The translations under genes were made by a program, and so were the position numbers. From JAJDTQ01 sp965204235 (GTDB lineage Bacteria > Desulfobacterota > Binatia > UBA9968 > JAJDTQ01): a stretch of 64,000 bases of DNA. Where the stretch lies: NCBI GenBank assembly GCA_965204235.1, contig OZ241979.1, positions 2,108,001 through 2,172,000 of the forward strand. The letters are read 5' to 3'. This document shows, piece by piece, positions 1 through 9,243 of the stretch. Below the pieces are notes generated by a model. It had not been told where the DNA came from. It was given only the letters and a program-made list of their open reading frames with translations, and did no database searches. Position 1 is the first letter of the stretch, and every line of letters begins with the position of its first letter.

Positions 1-1
1 C

Positions 2-226
2 GCCATGCGCGGGGACGCGTCGTTGTTCACGCGCTCGGACGAGGTGGAGTACGCGTGGCGCTTTACCGACTCGATCCTCGCCGGGTGGGACAAGCTGCCG
101 ACTCCCCGTTTCCCCAACTACTATCCGTTCACCGACGGTCCCGACGAGGCGGACCGCCTGCTCGAGGACAGCAGCGCCGGCTGGCGCAAACTCAGCCAGA
201 TGGGGGTGGCGGAGGTCGGCCGGTAA
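2..226 (+). CDS. zwf: Glucose-6-phosphate 1-dehydrogenase, C-terminal fragment
   Basis: Only the last 74 codons lie in the window; the reading frame is already open at base 2. The piece begins A-MRGDASLFTRSDEVEYAW, close to the C-terminal signature of G6PD (MRGDxTLFxRxDEVExAW), and is followed by the usual FPNYYPFTDGPDEADRLL tail. The enzyme oxidises glucose-6-phosphate to 6-phosphogluconolactone with NADP in the oxidative pentose phosphate pathway. The start and NADP-binding fold are outside the window. The assignment rests on this short conserved tail but is distinctive. Confidence 0.8.
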   Translation, partial: AMRGDASLFTRSDEVEYAWRFTDSILAGWDKLPTPRFPNYYPFTDGPDEADRLLEDSSAGWRKLSQMGVAEVGR

Positions 227-263
227 GGGTTCGGCCCGACGGTCGGCCACGTCCGCGCGAGGG

Positions 264-1142
264 GTGATGGAGCTGCCGCCGCGGTTTCGTGAGGGGACCT
301 TCGAGGTGGAGGGTTCCCGGGTCCACTACATCGAGAGCGGGGACCGGGACCGGGAGACCTTCGTCTTCGTCCACGGCAACCGGGACCACTGCCGCAGTTG
401 GGACTTCCTGCTGGAGTCCTTCCACAAGGCCGGGTTCGAGTTGCCCCACGTGGTGGCCATCGACCTGCGGGGCCACGGCGACAGCGGCTGGGTCGGCCCG
501 GAGCGGGGCTACCGGCACGAGGACTTCGTATTGGACCTGGTGGGCCTGCTGCGCCACCTGGGGAAAGACGCGGTCACGCTCGTGGCCCACTCCCTCGGGG
601 GCAGCATGGCGGTGGTGTTCGCCGGGGCCTTGCCGGAGATGGTCAGGCGGCTGGTGCTCATCGAGGCGGTGGGTCCCTACGGCCGAAGCGAGCAGGAGGC
701 GCCGGAGCTCTTCGGCCGCTGGACCCGGGACGACGGCTCGGACACGATCCTCACCTACTACGCCACCGTGGGACAGGCCGCGGAGGCCATCTGCAAGCGT
801 TTCCCGCTCGTCCCCAACCGGGCCGCCATGCACACGGCGCGCCACGGAACCCGGCCCACGCCCTACGGCCTGGTCTGGAAATACGACCCCCGTTCCCGCA
901 ACCCTTCGTACTCGTCGTTTTCCGAGACCCAGGTCAGGGCGTTCATCGACCGCATCGACTGTCCGACGCTGCTCGTCTTCGGGGCGGAGTCGGGCTACAA
1001 GGAGTCGCCCCGCTACCGCCGGGTGGAGCACTTCAGGAACAGGACGCTGGCGGAGATTCCCGGGACCGGACACCACGTGCAGCAGGAAAGCCCCGACGAG
1101 CTGGCCGCGGTGATGATCCCGTTCCTGGGCAACCACGGCTGA
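264..1142 (+). CDS. Alpha/beta hydrolase fold protein
   Basis: A 292-residue alpha/beta hydrolase. Visible landmarks are the oxyanion-loop HGN (residues 37-39), the nucleophile elbow VAHSLGG with Ser110, and a likely catalytic His270 in GTGHHVQQ. The start is GTG at 264 or the adjacent ATG at 267. There is no signal peptide, so it is probably cytoplasmic. It lies 37 bases after zwf and 35 bases before an acyl-CoA dehydrogenase gene. The substrate cannot be read from sequence: ester, lactone or C-C bond hydrolysis are all possible, and the acyl-CoA dehydrogenase neighbour hints at catabolism. Confidence 0.8.
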   Translation: MMELPPRFREGTFEVEGSRVHYIESGDRDRETFVFVHGNRDHCRSWDFLLESFHKAGFELPHVVAIDLRGHGDSGWVGPERGYRHEDFVLDLVGLLRHLGKDAVTLVAHSLGGSMAVVFAGALPEMVRRLVLIEAVGPYGRSEQEAPELFGRWTRDDGSDTILTYYATVGQAAEAICKRFPLVPNRAAMHTARHGTRPTPYGLVWKYDPRSRNPSYSSFSETQVRAFIDRIDCPTLLVFGAESGYKESPRYRRVEHFRNRTLAEIPGTGHHVQQESPDELAAVMIPFLGNHG

Positions 1143-1177
1143 GTCCGGCCGGCGGCGCCGTCGAGGAGGATCGAAAC

Positions 1178-2332
1178 ATGGACTTCGCATTGCCCGAGGA
1201 ATTGCAGTTGCTTCAGGACACGGTCCGGAAGTTCGTCGATCAGGAGCTCATCCCCGTGGAGATGGAGTGCCGGGACGGAGTGACCCTCAAGCCCGAGTAC
1301 CGGGAACGGTTCGAGGCCAAGACCCGGGAGATGGGGCTGTGGATGCTCGACGTGCCCGAGGAGTTCGGCGGCGCCGGACTGAGCCTGCTGGGACAGGTGG
1401 TGGTCTGGGCCGAGGTGGCCCGCTCGGTGGCCGTCCCGTCCCGGGGCCGCAGCATATTCGGCCCGGAAGTGCGGCCCGTGCTCTACGCCATGGACGACGA
1501 GCAGAAAGACCGCTACCTGTACCCCCTGCTCAAGGGCGAGAAGCGCGCCTGCTTCGCCCAGACCGAGCCCGACGCCGGTTCGGACCCGGGCTCCATGCGC
1601 ACCCGGGCCGTGCGCGACGGCGACGAATACGTCATCAACGGCGTCAAGCGCTTCATCACCGAGGCGGACGAGGCCGACTTCGCCCAGGTGATGGTGGCCA
1701 CCGACCCCGGCAAGGGCTCCCACGGGGGCATCTCGTGCATACTGGTGGACATGGACAACCCCGGCGTGAAGATCACCGCCAAGTACAAGACCATGATGGG
1801 CTACGAGCCGTGCGAGATCGTCTTCGACGACTGCCGGGTGCCCGCGGCGAACCGGATCGGCGCGGAAGGCGAGGGCTTCCGGCTCGGACAGAAATGGCTC
1901 GGCATCGGCCGGCTCAAGCACGGAGGGCGCGCCATCGGCGTGGCGCGGCGGGCCATCGAGATGGGCGCGCAGTACGCCAAGCAGAGGGTCACCTTCGGCA
2001 AGCCGCTGGCGGAACGGCAGGCCATCCAGTTCAAGCTGGCGGACTCCTACACCGAACTCCACGCGGCCACCCTGATGGTCTATCACGCGGCCTGGAAATA
2101 CGACCGGGGCGAGGACATGCGCAACGAGGGCTACATGGTCAAGGTCTTCGCCGACGAGATGTCGTTCCGGGTGGTGGACCGGGTGCTCCAGATCCACGGG
2201 GGCGTGGGCCTCACCACGGACCTCCCCATCGAGCTGTGGTTCCGCGACCAGCGGAGCCGGCTCATCACCGAGGGCGCGTCGGAAGTCATGCGCATGGTCA
2301 TCGCGCGCCACGTGCTGCGGCAGTACGGCTGA
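1178..2332 (+). CDS. Acyl-CoA dehydrogenase
   Basis: A 384-residue flavoprotein of the acyl-CoA dehydrogenase family, which introduces an alpha-beta double bond into acyl-CoA and passes electrons to ETF. The domain order is normal: helical N-domain (MDFALPEELQLLQDTVRKF), beta-domain with the FAD/substrate signature FAQTEPDAGSDPGSM, and helical C-domain with RVTFGKPLAERQAIQF and QIHGGVGLTTDLPIE. The C-terminal ITEGASEVMRMVIAR carries the glutamate that is the catalytic base in this family. The start at 1178 is fixed by a strong GAGGAGG Shine-Dalgarno; the frame is open far upstream inside the hydrolase gene, but that extension is an overlap artefact. Confidence 0.9.
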   Translation: MDFALPEELQLLQDTVRKFVDQELIPVEMECRDGVTLKPEYRERFEAKTREMGLWMLDVPEEFGGAGLSLLGQVVVWAEVARSVAVPSRGRSIFGPEVRPVLYAMDDEQKDRYLYPLLKGEKRACFAQTEPDAGSDPGSMRTRAVRDGDEYVINGVKRFITEADEADFAQVMVATDPGKGSHGGISCILVDMDNPGVKITAKYKTMMGYEPCEIVFDDCRVPAANRIGAEGEGFRLGQKWLGIGRLKHGGRAIGVARRAIEMGAQYAKQRVTFGKPLAERQAIQFKLADSYTELHAATLMVYHAAWKYDRGEDMRNEGYMVKVFADEMSFRVVDRVLQIHGGVGLTTDLPIELWFRDQRSRLITEGASEVMRMVIARHVLRQYG

Positions 2333-2374
2333 GGGGAGGCGCCCCGTCCGCGCCCCGTCCGCGAGCCTCCGGGT

Positions 2375-2403
2375 TTGGAGAAGGGCCGGTTCCGTGCTAT
2401 GAA
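2375..2403 (+). promoter_or_regulatory. Candidate sigma70 promoter upstream of rpmE
   Basis: A -35-like TTGGAG (2375-2380), a 17-base spacer and a -10-like TATGAA (2398-2403) with a TGC extended -10 directly before it. It lies 33 bases upstream of the rpmE start, in the 103-base gap after the acyl-CoA dehydrogenase gene. Prediction from consensus only. Confidence 0.4.
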
Positions 2404-2435
2404 ACGGTGGGTCGGGTCAACGACGGAAGCCGCCA

Positions 2436-2639
2436 ATGAAAGCCGAGATTCATCCTGAATACAAGCTCGTGAACGTGGTCTGCGCCTGCGGCCATTCCTT
2501 CGAGGTGCGCTCCACCGCCAAGGCGATCCATACCGAGATCTGCGCCAACTGCCATCCGTTCTATACCGGCAAGCAGAAGCTCCTGGACACCGCGGGCCGG
2601 GTCGAGAAGTTCAAGAGGAGATACGGCATCAAGGACTGA
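2436..2639 (+). CDS. rpmE: 50S ribosomal protein L31
   Basis: A complete 67-residue L31. It is the zinc-binding (C+) type, with a CxC at Cys16/Cys18 and a CxxC at Cys36/Cys39 forming the four-cysteine site, followed by the conserved HPFYTGKQK stretch at 40-48. The protein bridges the large and small ribosomal subunits. In many bacteria C+ L31 serves as a releasable zinc store and is replaced by a C- paralogue under zinc limitation; no such paralogue is in this window. It is next to prfA, a common arrangement, with an unusually perfect hairpin between the two. Confidence 0.95.
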   Translation: MKAEIHPEYKLVNVVCACGHSFEVRSTAKAIHTEICANCHPFYTGKQKLLDTAGRVEKFKRRYGIKD

Positions 2640-2667
2640 GGGGACCGATCCTGACAAGCTCTTACCG

Positions 2668-2710
2668 GCAAAGGGGCAAAGGGTGGCGTGAATTCCCTTT
2701 GCCCCTTTGC
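2668..2710 (+). terminator. 16-bp perfect hairpin between rpmE and prfA
   Basis: The arms 2668-2683 and 2695-2710 are exact reverse complements of 16 bases, each ending in a GCAAAGGGGC-type sequence, around an 11-base loop. It sits 28 bases after the rpmE stop, and its right arm runs to 20 bases before the prfA ATG. Only TTTG follows, so there is no long U tract. It could terminate rpmE transcripts, attenuate read-through into prfA, or stabilise the rpmE mRNA end. Confidence 0.65.
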
Positions 2711-2730
2711 TTTGGGGCGGAACCGTGGGC

Positions 2731-3795
<1,065 letters not shown>

Positions 3796-3926
3796 CGGGC
3801 CGGACCATGACGCGCCGCGGAGTCGGACCGTCGTTCCCGCCGCAGCCGGAACCCGGTGAGGGAGGAGCGGCGCGCAGCCCCGCCGGACAGAGGGCGCTGC
3901 CGACGCGGCGCAGAGGATGTCCGGGC

Positions 3927-4862
3927 ATGAAGGCGCGCGGCCCCGGTGGACAGGCGGCGGGGCCGCCGCCCGCCTGCCGGACTCTCCATGCGGCGGCCCG
4001 CGGCCCGCGGGTCGCGGACGTCCTGCGGCGCGCCGCGGCCGGACTTTCCGACGCGGGCATCGACACCGCCCGGCTCGACGCCGAAGTGCTGCTGATGGAG
4101 GTGTTGGGCTGGTCGAGGGAAGACCTGTACAGGAACCCCGAGGCCGAGTTGCAGGACTTCCAGGCGGCCCGGTTCCATGGGCTGGCGGCCCGCCGCAGGC
4201 GCGGAGAGCCCACCGCCTACCTCACGGGGTCGCGGGAGTTCTGGTCGCTGGACTTCCGGGTGACGCCGGACGTGCTCATCCCCCGGCCGGAGACCGAGCA
4301 CCTGGTGCAGACGGTCTTGAGCGTCCTGGCGGCCCGCCCCGGGCCGCGCCGCGTCCTGGATCTCGGGACCGGCAGCGGCGCGGTCGCGGTGGCCCTGGCC
4401 GCGGAACGCGCCGACCTGGAGGTCTGGGCCACCGACGTCTCCGCCGCGGCGTTGCGCGTGGCCCGGGCCAACGCGCAACGGCACGGCGTGGCCGGGCGGG
4501 TCCACCTGGGCGAGGGCGACCTGTTCGCTCCGGTGCGCGGCCGGGAAGGGTTCTTCGACGTGCTGGCGTCGAACCCGCCCTACGTTCCCCGCGGCGCCAT
4601 GGCCCGCCTGCCGCGCGGGGTGCGGGACTGGGAGCCCGCGGCGGCGTTGGACGGCGGGGCGGACGGCATGGACTGCTACCGGAGGATCGCCCGGGAGGGC
4701 GCCCGCTATCTTCGCCCGGGCGGGACCATGGCGCTGGAGGTGGGAGCGGGGCTGGCCCCCGGGGTCCGCGGCCTGTTCCGGGACGGCGCAGGCTTCGGGG
4801 AGATGCGGACCGTCCGCGACTACGCCGGACGCGACCGGGTGGTGGCCGCAGAACGCGCGTGA
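3927..4862 (+). CDS. prmC: Peptide chain release factor N5-glutamine methyltransferase
   Basis: A SAM-dependent methyltransferase of about 311 residues that methylates the GGQ glutamine of release factors. Seen are the PrmC N-terminal helical domain (VADVLRRAAAGLSDAGI), the linker LIPRPETEHLV, the SAM motif LDLGTGSGAVAVALA and the active-site NPPY in DVLASNPPYVPRG, which binds the glutamine amide. ATG 3927 has an AGAGGA about nine bases upstream; an in-frame ATG at 3807 would add 40 Pro/Arg/Gly-rich residues with no family resemblance. murA follows 15 bases later. Confidence 0.9.
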   Translation: MKARGPGGQAAGPPPACRTLHAAARGPRVADVLRRAAAGLSDAGIDTARLDAEVLLMEVLGWSREDLYRNPEAELQDFQAARFHGLAARRRRGEPTAYLTGSREFWSLDFRVTPDVLIPRPETEHLVQTVLSVLAARPGPRRVLDLGTGSGAVAVALAAERADLEVWATDVSAAALRVARANAQRHGVAGRVHLGEGDLFAPVRGREGFFDVLASNPPYVPRGAMARLPRGVRDWEPAAALDGGADGMDCYRRIAREGARYLRPGGTMALEVGAGLAPGVRGLFRDGAGFGEMRTVRDYAGRDRVVAAERA

Positions 4863-4877
4863 CGGGGGTCGGGGTCG

Positions 4878-6146
4878 TTGGACAGCATCATCATCGAGGG
4901 AGGGGCGGCGCTGGAAGGCGCGGTGGCCCTGGGCGGGTCGAAGAACGCGGCCCTGCCCATCATCATCTCGTCGCTCCTGTCCGCGGACAAGTGCTCCTAT
5001 GCGAGGGTGCCCACCCTCCGCGACGTGGACACCACCCTGCGGTTGCTGTCGCGCCTGGGGGTGACCATCGAGAAGCAGTTGATGGCCGACGGGCGCCTGG
5101 AGCTCACCGCGGACAAGGTCCGCGAGACCGAGGCGCCGTATGACCTGGTGAAGACCATGCGCGCCTCGTTCCTGGTGCTGGGACCGCTGCTCGCCCGCTT
5201 CGGCCATGCACGGGTATCGACCCCCGGAGGCTGCGCCATCGGTTCCCGGCCGGTGGACCTGCACGTGCGGGGACTGGAGAGCATGGGCGCGTGCATCCGC
5301 CGGGAGCACGGCTACGTGGACGCCCGGGCCGGGGAGCTCAGGGGGGCCGACATCCGTCTCGATTTCCCTTCCGTGGGCGCCACCGAGAACCTCATGATGG
5401 CCGCGACCCTGGCCCGCGGGACCACGGTGATCCACAACGCGGCCCGGGAGCCGGAGGTCGCGGAGTTCGCCGGCGTGCTGGCCAAGATGGGCGCCAGGGT
5501 GGCGGGAGCCGGCGCCGGGGTCATACGCATCGAAGGCGTGCGCGAGCTGCACGGCATGTCCCACGAGATGAGCCCGGACCGCATCGAGACCGGCACGTTC
5601 ATGGTCGGGGCCGTCCTGACCCGCGGCGACGTGCTGGTGGAGGACGCCCGGGCCGGCGACCTCGACGCCTTCCTGCACAAGCTGCGGGAGACCGGCGCCC
5701 GGGTGTCGGTGGAGTCCGGGGGCGTGCGGGTGACGGGGAACGGACGGACCCGCGGCGCGGACGTGGCCACGGGGCCGTACCCGGGCTTTCCCACCGACCT
5801 CCAGGCGCAGATGATGGTGTTGATGGCGGTCTCGGACGGGGCCAGCGTCGTTGCCGAGAACGTCTTCGAGAACCGGTTCATGCACGTGCAGGAGTTGAAC
5901 CGCATGGGCGCGCGCATCGCCCTGGACGGCAACCGGGCCGCGGTTCGGGGAGTGGCGGAGTTGTCCGGCGCGCCGGTGATGGCCACGGACCTGCGGGCGA
6001 GCGCGTCGCTGGTGCTGGCCGGCCTGGTGGCCAGGGGCGCCACCGAGGTCGCCCGTGTCTATCACCTGGACCGGGGCTACGAGAACATCGAGGGGAAGCT
6101 CGCCGGTCTCGGCGCGGACATACGAAGGGTGGACCGTGGCGGTTGA
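4878..6146 (+). CDS. murA: UDP-N-acetylglucosamine 1-carboxyvinyltransferase
   Basis: MurA, 422 residues, transfers enolpyruvate from PEP to UDP-GlcNAc, the first committed step of peptidoglycan synthesis. The active-site Lys22-Asn23 (GGSKNAALP) and Cys119 in STPGGCAIGSRPVDLH are present; the cysteine predicts fosfomycin sensitivity at the target. The start is TTG 4878, the only start that gives the family N-terminus MDSIIIEGG. It overlaps hisD by 11 bases, suggesting coupled translation. murA next to his genes is a recurring order in several phyla. Confidence 0.94.
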   Translation: MDSIIIEGGAALEGAVALGGSKNAALPIIISSLLSADKCSYARVPTLRDVDTTLRLLSRLGVTIEKQLMADGRLELTADKVRETEAPYDLVKTMRASFLVLGPLLARFGHARVSTPGGCAIGSRPVDLHVRGLESMGACIRREHGYVDARAGELRGADIRLDFPSVGATENLMMAATLARGTTVIHNAAREPEVAEFAGVLAKMGARVAGAGAGVIRIEGVRELHGMSHEMSPDRIETGTFMVGAVLTRGDVLVEDARAGDLDAFLHKLRETGARVSVESGGVRVTGNGRTRGADVATGPYPGFPTDLQAQMMVLMAVSDGASVVAENVFENRFMHVQELNRMGARIALDGNRAAVRGVAELSGAPVMATDLRASASLVLAGLVARGATEVARVYHLDRGYENIEGKLAGLGADIRRVDRGG

Positions 6147-7533
6147 CATCGTGAAGACCACGGACCCCGGTTTCCGGAAGACCCTGGACCGGATCCTCAA
6201 GCGGCGCGGCGAGGCCGAGCAGGGCGTCGAGGCGCGGGTGGCGGAGATCATCGAGGAGGTGCGGCGGCGCGGCGACCGGGCGTTGGTGCGCTACGCCAAG
6301 GCCTTCGACGGAGTCGCGTTGGCGCGGTCCCGCATCGAGGTGTCCGCGGACGAGATGGACCGGGCCTTGGCCGCGGCCTCCCGGCAGGACCTGCGGTGGC
6401 TGCGGCTGGCCGCGGCGCGGATCAAGCGGTTCCACGGCCGTCAACGAGAGAAGAGCTGGCGCTACCGGGACCCCCTGGGGTTGGACCTGGGCCAGCGCGT
6501 CCGTCCCGTGGACCGGGCCGGCGCCTACGTGCCCGGGGGCAAGGCCGCGTATCCCTCCACCGTGCTGATGACGGTGATTCCGGCGGTGGCCGCCGGGGTG
6601 AGGGAGGTGGTGGTGGCCACCCCGATGGGGCAGGAGGCCGGGCCGACCTCGACTCGCGGGGCGGGCAACAGGCGGGCGGCGGCCGCCCCGGTCCGGCAGG
6701 AGGCCGGGCTGGTGCTGGCCGCGGCCCGCATCGCCGGCGCCCACAGGGTGTTCCGCATCGGCGGCGCCCAGGCGGTGGCGGCCCTGGCCTTCGGCACCGA
6801 GACCGTGCCGCGGGTGGACAAGATCGTGGGTCCCGGCAACGTCTATGTGGCCGCGGCCAAGCGGCTGGTCTTCGGCCAGGTGGACATCGACTCCATCGCC
6901 GGTCCGAGCGAGGTGCTCCTGCTCGTGGACGGGTCCGCGGACCCGCACTACGTGGCCGCGGACATGCTTGCCCAGGCCGAGCACGACGAGAATGCCGCGG
7001 CCGTGTGCGTCACCCCTTCCATGGCCGCGGCCAGGAAGGTGCAGGCGGCCGTCGCCGAGCGGCTCAGGGACACCAGGCGGCGGGAGATCACGCTGAACGC
7101 GCTGCGGCGCTACGGCGCCATCATGGTCACTCGTTCCCTGAAGGAAGCGGTGGACATCGCCAACGACATCGCCCCCGAGCACGTGCAGGTCATGGTGCGC
7201 GAGCCGGAGAAGTGCGTCGAGGCGGTGCGCAACGCCGGGGCCATCTTCGTGGGACCCTACGCCACGCCGCCCCTCGGCGACTACGTGGCCGGCCCCAACC
7301 ACGTGCTTCCCACGGGCGGCAGCGCGCGCTTCTTCTCGCCCCTGGGGGTCCATGACTTCGTCAAGCGGACGAGCATCGTCCGCGCCGGTCCCGAGGGGTT
7401 CGCCGCCCTGGCCCCGGCAGTGATCCATCTGGCGCGCAGGGAGGGCCTGGACGAGCACGCCCGGGCCATGGAGGCGCGCCTGCCCGCGGCCGGTGACCCG
7501 CGCGATCCCCCCACCGGCTCGACTGCGGGCTGA
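6136..7533 (+). CDS. hisD: Histidinol dehydrogenase with a 22-codon internal insertion
   Basis: HisD oxidises L-histidinol to L-histidine through the aldehyde with two NAD+. The zinc-site signature DMLAQAEHDENA and the VDKIVGPGNVYVAAAKRLVFG block are intact. The start is GTG 6136, inside the murA end. The protein is 465 residues, against about 430-440 usually. The excess lies between VVVATP and LAAARIAG, where a 66-base in-frame insertion is bounded by a 15-base direct repeat (6629-6643 and 6695-6709). Removing one unit restores a near-normal length. The insertion falls in a surface loop region, so the enzyme may still work. Confidence 0.9.
   Translation: MAVDIVKTTDPGFRKTLDRILKRRGEAEQGVEARVAEIIEEVRRRGDRALVRYAKAFDGVALARSRIEVSADEMDRALAAASRQDLRWLRLAAARIKRFHGRQREKSWRYRDPLGLDLGQRVRPVDRAGAYVPGGKAAYPSTVLMTVIPAVAAGVREVVVATPMGQEAGPTSTRGAGNRRAAAAPVRQEAGLVLAAARIAGAHRVFRIGGAQAVAALAFGTETVPRVDKIVGPGNVYVAAAKRLVFGQVDIDSIAGPSEVLLLVDGSADPHYVAADMLAQAEHDENAAAVCVTPSMAAARKVQAAVAERLRDTRRREITLNALRRYGAIMVTRSLKEAVDIANDIAPEHVQVMVREPEKCVEAVRNAGAIFVGPYATPPLGDYVAGPNHVLPTGGSARFFSPLGVHDFVKRTSIVRAGPEGFAALAPAVIHLARREGLDEHARAMEARLPAAGDPRDPPTGSTAG
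6629..6709 (+). repeat. 15-bp direct repeat bounding the hisD insertion
   Basis: GGCAGGAGGCCGGGC occurs at 6629-6643 and again at 6695-6709, exactly 66 bases apart and in the same reading frame. The material between codes for a low-complexity Gly/Arg/Ala/Thr stretch. The layout fits slippage or recombination between short direct repeats. Confidence 0.75.
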
Positions 7534-7550
7534 CGCCCTCGTCTCGCCGA

Positions 7551-7770
7551 CTCCCCCTCGAGGGGGGAGTGATCGGAGGGCGCCGGGGGAACGGGACCGA
7601 GACGGCGGCATCGAGACGGGACCGGACGAGCGCATCGCCCCCCTTCCGACTCCCTCCCCTTGAGGGGGGATTGGTCGGGAGGCGCCGGGAAGACGAGACT
7701 GGACGAACACGCCGCCCTCCGATTCCCTCCCCCCTTGAGGGGGAGGGTCAGGGAGGGGGGGTACGGCGGG
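7551..7770. repeat. Three copies of a C/G palindromic repeat (family B) between hisD and hisB
   Basis: The 281-base hisD-hisB gap holds three palindromes of the type CCCTCCCCTTGAGGGGGGA: 7551-7569, 7652-7670 and 7725-7770. The last copy continues into a tail (AGGGAGGGGG then TACGGCGGGG) that recurs at 32975-33020. An inverted copy is at 33119-33164 and a weaker one near 11799-11823. Each can fold into a strong hairpin, so they resemble REP-type intergenic palindromes and may punctuate the his operon. Confidence 0.65.
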
Positions 7771-7814
7771 GCGGCGGGGGCCGCCAACAGCCGCACTTTC
7801 GCAGGGAGACTCCA

Positions 7815-8402
7815 ATGGGAAGAACGGCAACGGTTCATCGCAAGACCAGGGAGACGGACGTCACCGCGGTCCTCGACATCGACGGCAAGGGGGAGGCGCA
7901 CGTGGACACCGGCATCCCCTTCTTCGACCACATGCTGGAGATCTTCACGCGCCACGGGCTCTTCGACGTGACGGTGCAGGCCAAGGGCGACATCGAGGTG
8001 GACTACCACCATACGGTGGAGGACGTGGGCCTGACCCTGGGACAGGCGTTCAAGGACGCCCTGGGCGACAAGCACGGCATCCGCAGGTTCGGCGAGGCCG
8101 CGGCGCCACTGGACGAGGCATTGGCCCGGGTGGTGGTGGACCTGAGCGGCCGGCCCTACCTGGCCTACCGGGTCAAGGTCCGCGGCGGCCGGGTGGGCGC
8201 CTTCGATACCGACCTGCCCCACGAGTTCTACCAGGCGTTCGTCAACCAGTTGGGCATGAACCTGCACATGGACGTCCAGCACGGCGAGAACCCGCACCAC
8301 GTCATCGAAGCGTGCTTCAAGGGGTTCGCCCGGGCCATGGACCGGGCCACGGGGTTGGACGAGAGGATCGAAGGCGTGCTTTCCACCAAGGGGAGCCTTT
8401 AG
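7815..8402 (+). CDS. hisB: Imidazoleglycerol-phosphate dehydratase
   Basis: A monofunctional IGPD of 195 residues; there is no fused histidinol-phosphatase domain. The two Mn-binding HHxxE motifs are present: YHHTVED at residues 64-70 and PHHVIEACFK near 165. Start ATG 7815 has GCAGGGAG upstream; the frame is open further back only because the repeat-rich spacer lacks stops. It dehydrates imidazole glycerol phosphate to imidazole acetol phosphate in histidine synthesis. A family A repeat element separates it from hisH. Confidence 0.95.
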   Translation: MGRTATVHRKTRETDVTAVLDIDGKGEAHVDTGIPFFDHMLEIFTRHGLFDVTVQAKGDIEVDYHHTVEDVGLTLGQAFKDALGDKHGIRRFGEAAAPLDEALARVVVDLSGRPYLAYRVKVRGGRVGAFDTDLPHEFYQAFVNQLGMNLHMDVQHGENPHHVIEACFKGFARAMDRATGLDERIEGVLSTKGSL

Positions 8403-8427
8403 CCTTCGGGAAGCAGGGCTTCCTTGT

Positions 8428-8569
8428 GGAAACTCTGGACGATCGTCCGCGTTCATCCCGAGCGTAGCAAAGCGAAGAACCCCGTTCGTCCCGAGCGTAG
8501 CGGAGCGAAGTCGAAGGACGCATTTTCCCGTGGGGAGAGGCGTCTCGAGCCGGGATGAACAGAGGTTCC
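8428..8569. repeat. Family A element, copy 1 (hisB-hisH gap)
   Basis: A 142-base element with near-complementary ends, GGAAACTCTG at 8428 and CAGAGGTTCC at 8560-8569. It contains two 33-base-period units of the form GTTC(A/G)TCC(C/T)GAGCGTAGC..GCGAAG, then a shared tail (GTCGAAGGACGC ... GGGGAGAGGCG). Five further copies lie in this window with one, two or four units. Confidence 0.75.
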
Positions 8570-8597
8570 TTTCGGCTCGGAAACAGGAGGGTCGCCG

Positions 8598-9224
8598 GTG
8601 ATCGCCGTCGTCGATTATGGAATGGGCAACCTGAGGAGCGTTCAGAAGGGAATCGAGCGGGTGGGCTTCCGGGCCGAGGTGACCCGGGACCCCGCGCGCA
8701 TCGCCGAGGCCCGGGGCGTGGTGCTGCCCGGAGTGGGCGCGTTCCACGCCTGCATGGGGAACCTCCGCCGGTTCGGGCTGGTGGAGGTCATCCGGGACGT
8801 GGTGCGCCGGAAACGGCCGTTCCTCGGGATCTGCCTGGGGCTTCAGCTCCTCTTCGAGGAAAGCGAGGAGTTCGGCAGCCCGGAGGGGTTGGGCCTGCTG
8901 CCGGGGACCGTCCGCGGCTTCGTTGCCGGGGACGGTCTCAAGGTGCCGCACATGGGCTGGAACGCCGTCGAACTCCGCAAGCCCACGCGCTTCCTGGAGG
9001 GCGTCCACGACGCCGACCAGGTCTATTTCGTGCACTCGTTCCACGCCGTGCCCGCGGACGACTCGGTGGTGGCCACCGTGACCTCCCACGGCGCCCCCTT
9101 CGTTTCGAGCATCGCCACGGATCGCCTGTTCGCCTGCCAGTTCCACCCCGAGAAGAGCCAGGCCGTGGGTCTCCGCATCCTCGGCAACTTCGGCAAGTTC
9201 GCCGAGGCCGGGGCTTCGGCCTGA
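8598..9224 (+). CDS. hisH: Imidazole glycerol phosphate synthase, glutaminase subunit
   Basis: A class I glutamine amidotransferase of 208 residues. The triad is Cys79 (FLGICLGLQLLF), His183 and Glu185 (CQFHPEKS). It supplies ammonia through a channel to HisF, which closes the imidazole ring and releases AICAR. Start GTG 8598 follows an AGGAGG at 8585-8590. hisA begins 19 bases after the stop and hisF overlaps hisA, so the two IGPS subunits are made from one transcript. Confidence 0.95.
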   Translation: MIAVVDYGMGNLRSVQKGIERVGFRAEVTRDPARIAEARGVVLPGVGAFHACMGNLRRFGLVEVIRDVVRRKRPFLGICLGLQLLFEESEEFGSPEGLGLLPGTVRGFVAGDGLKVPHMGWNAVELRKPTRFLEGVHDADQVYFVHSFHAVPADDSVVATVTSHGAPFVSSIATDRLFACQFHPEKSQAVGLRILGNFGKFAEAGASA

Positions 9225-9243
9225 GGAGGGGCGGTCCGGGGAA

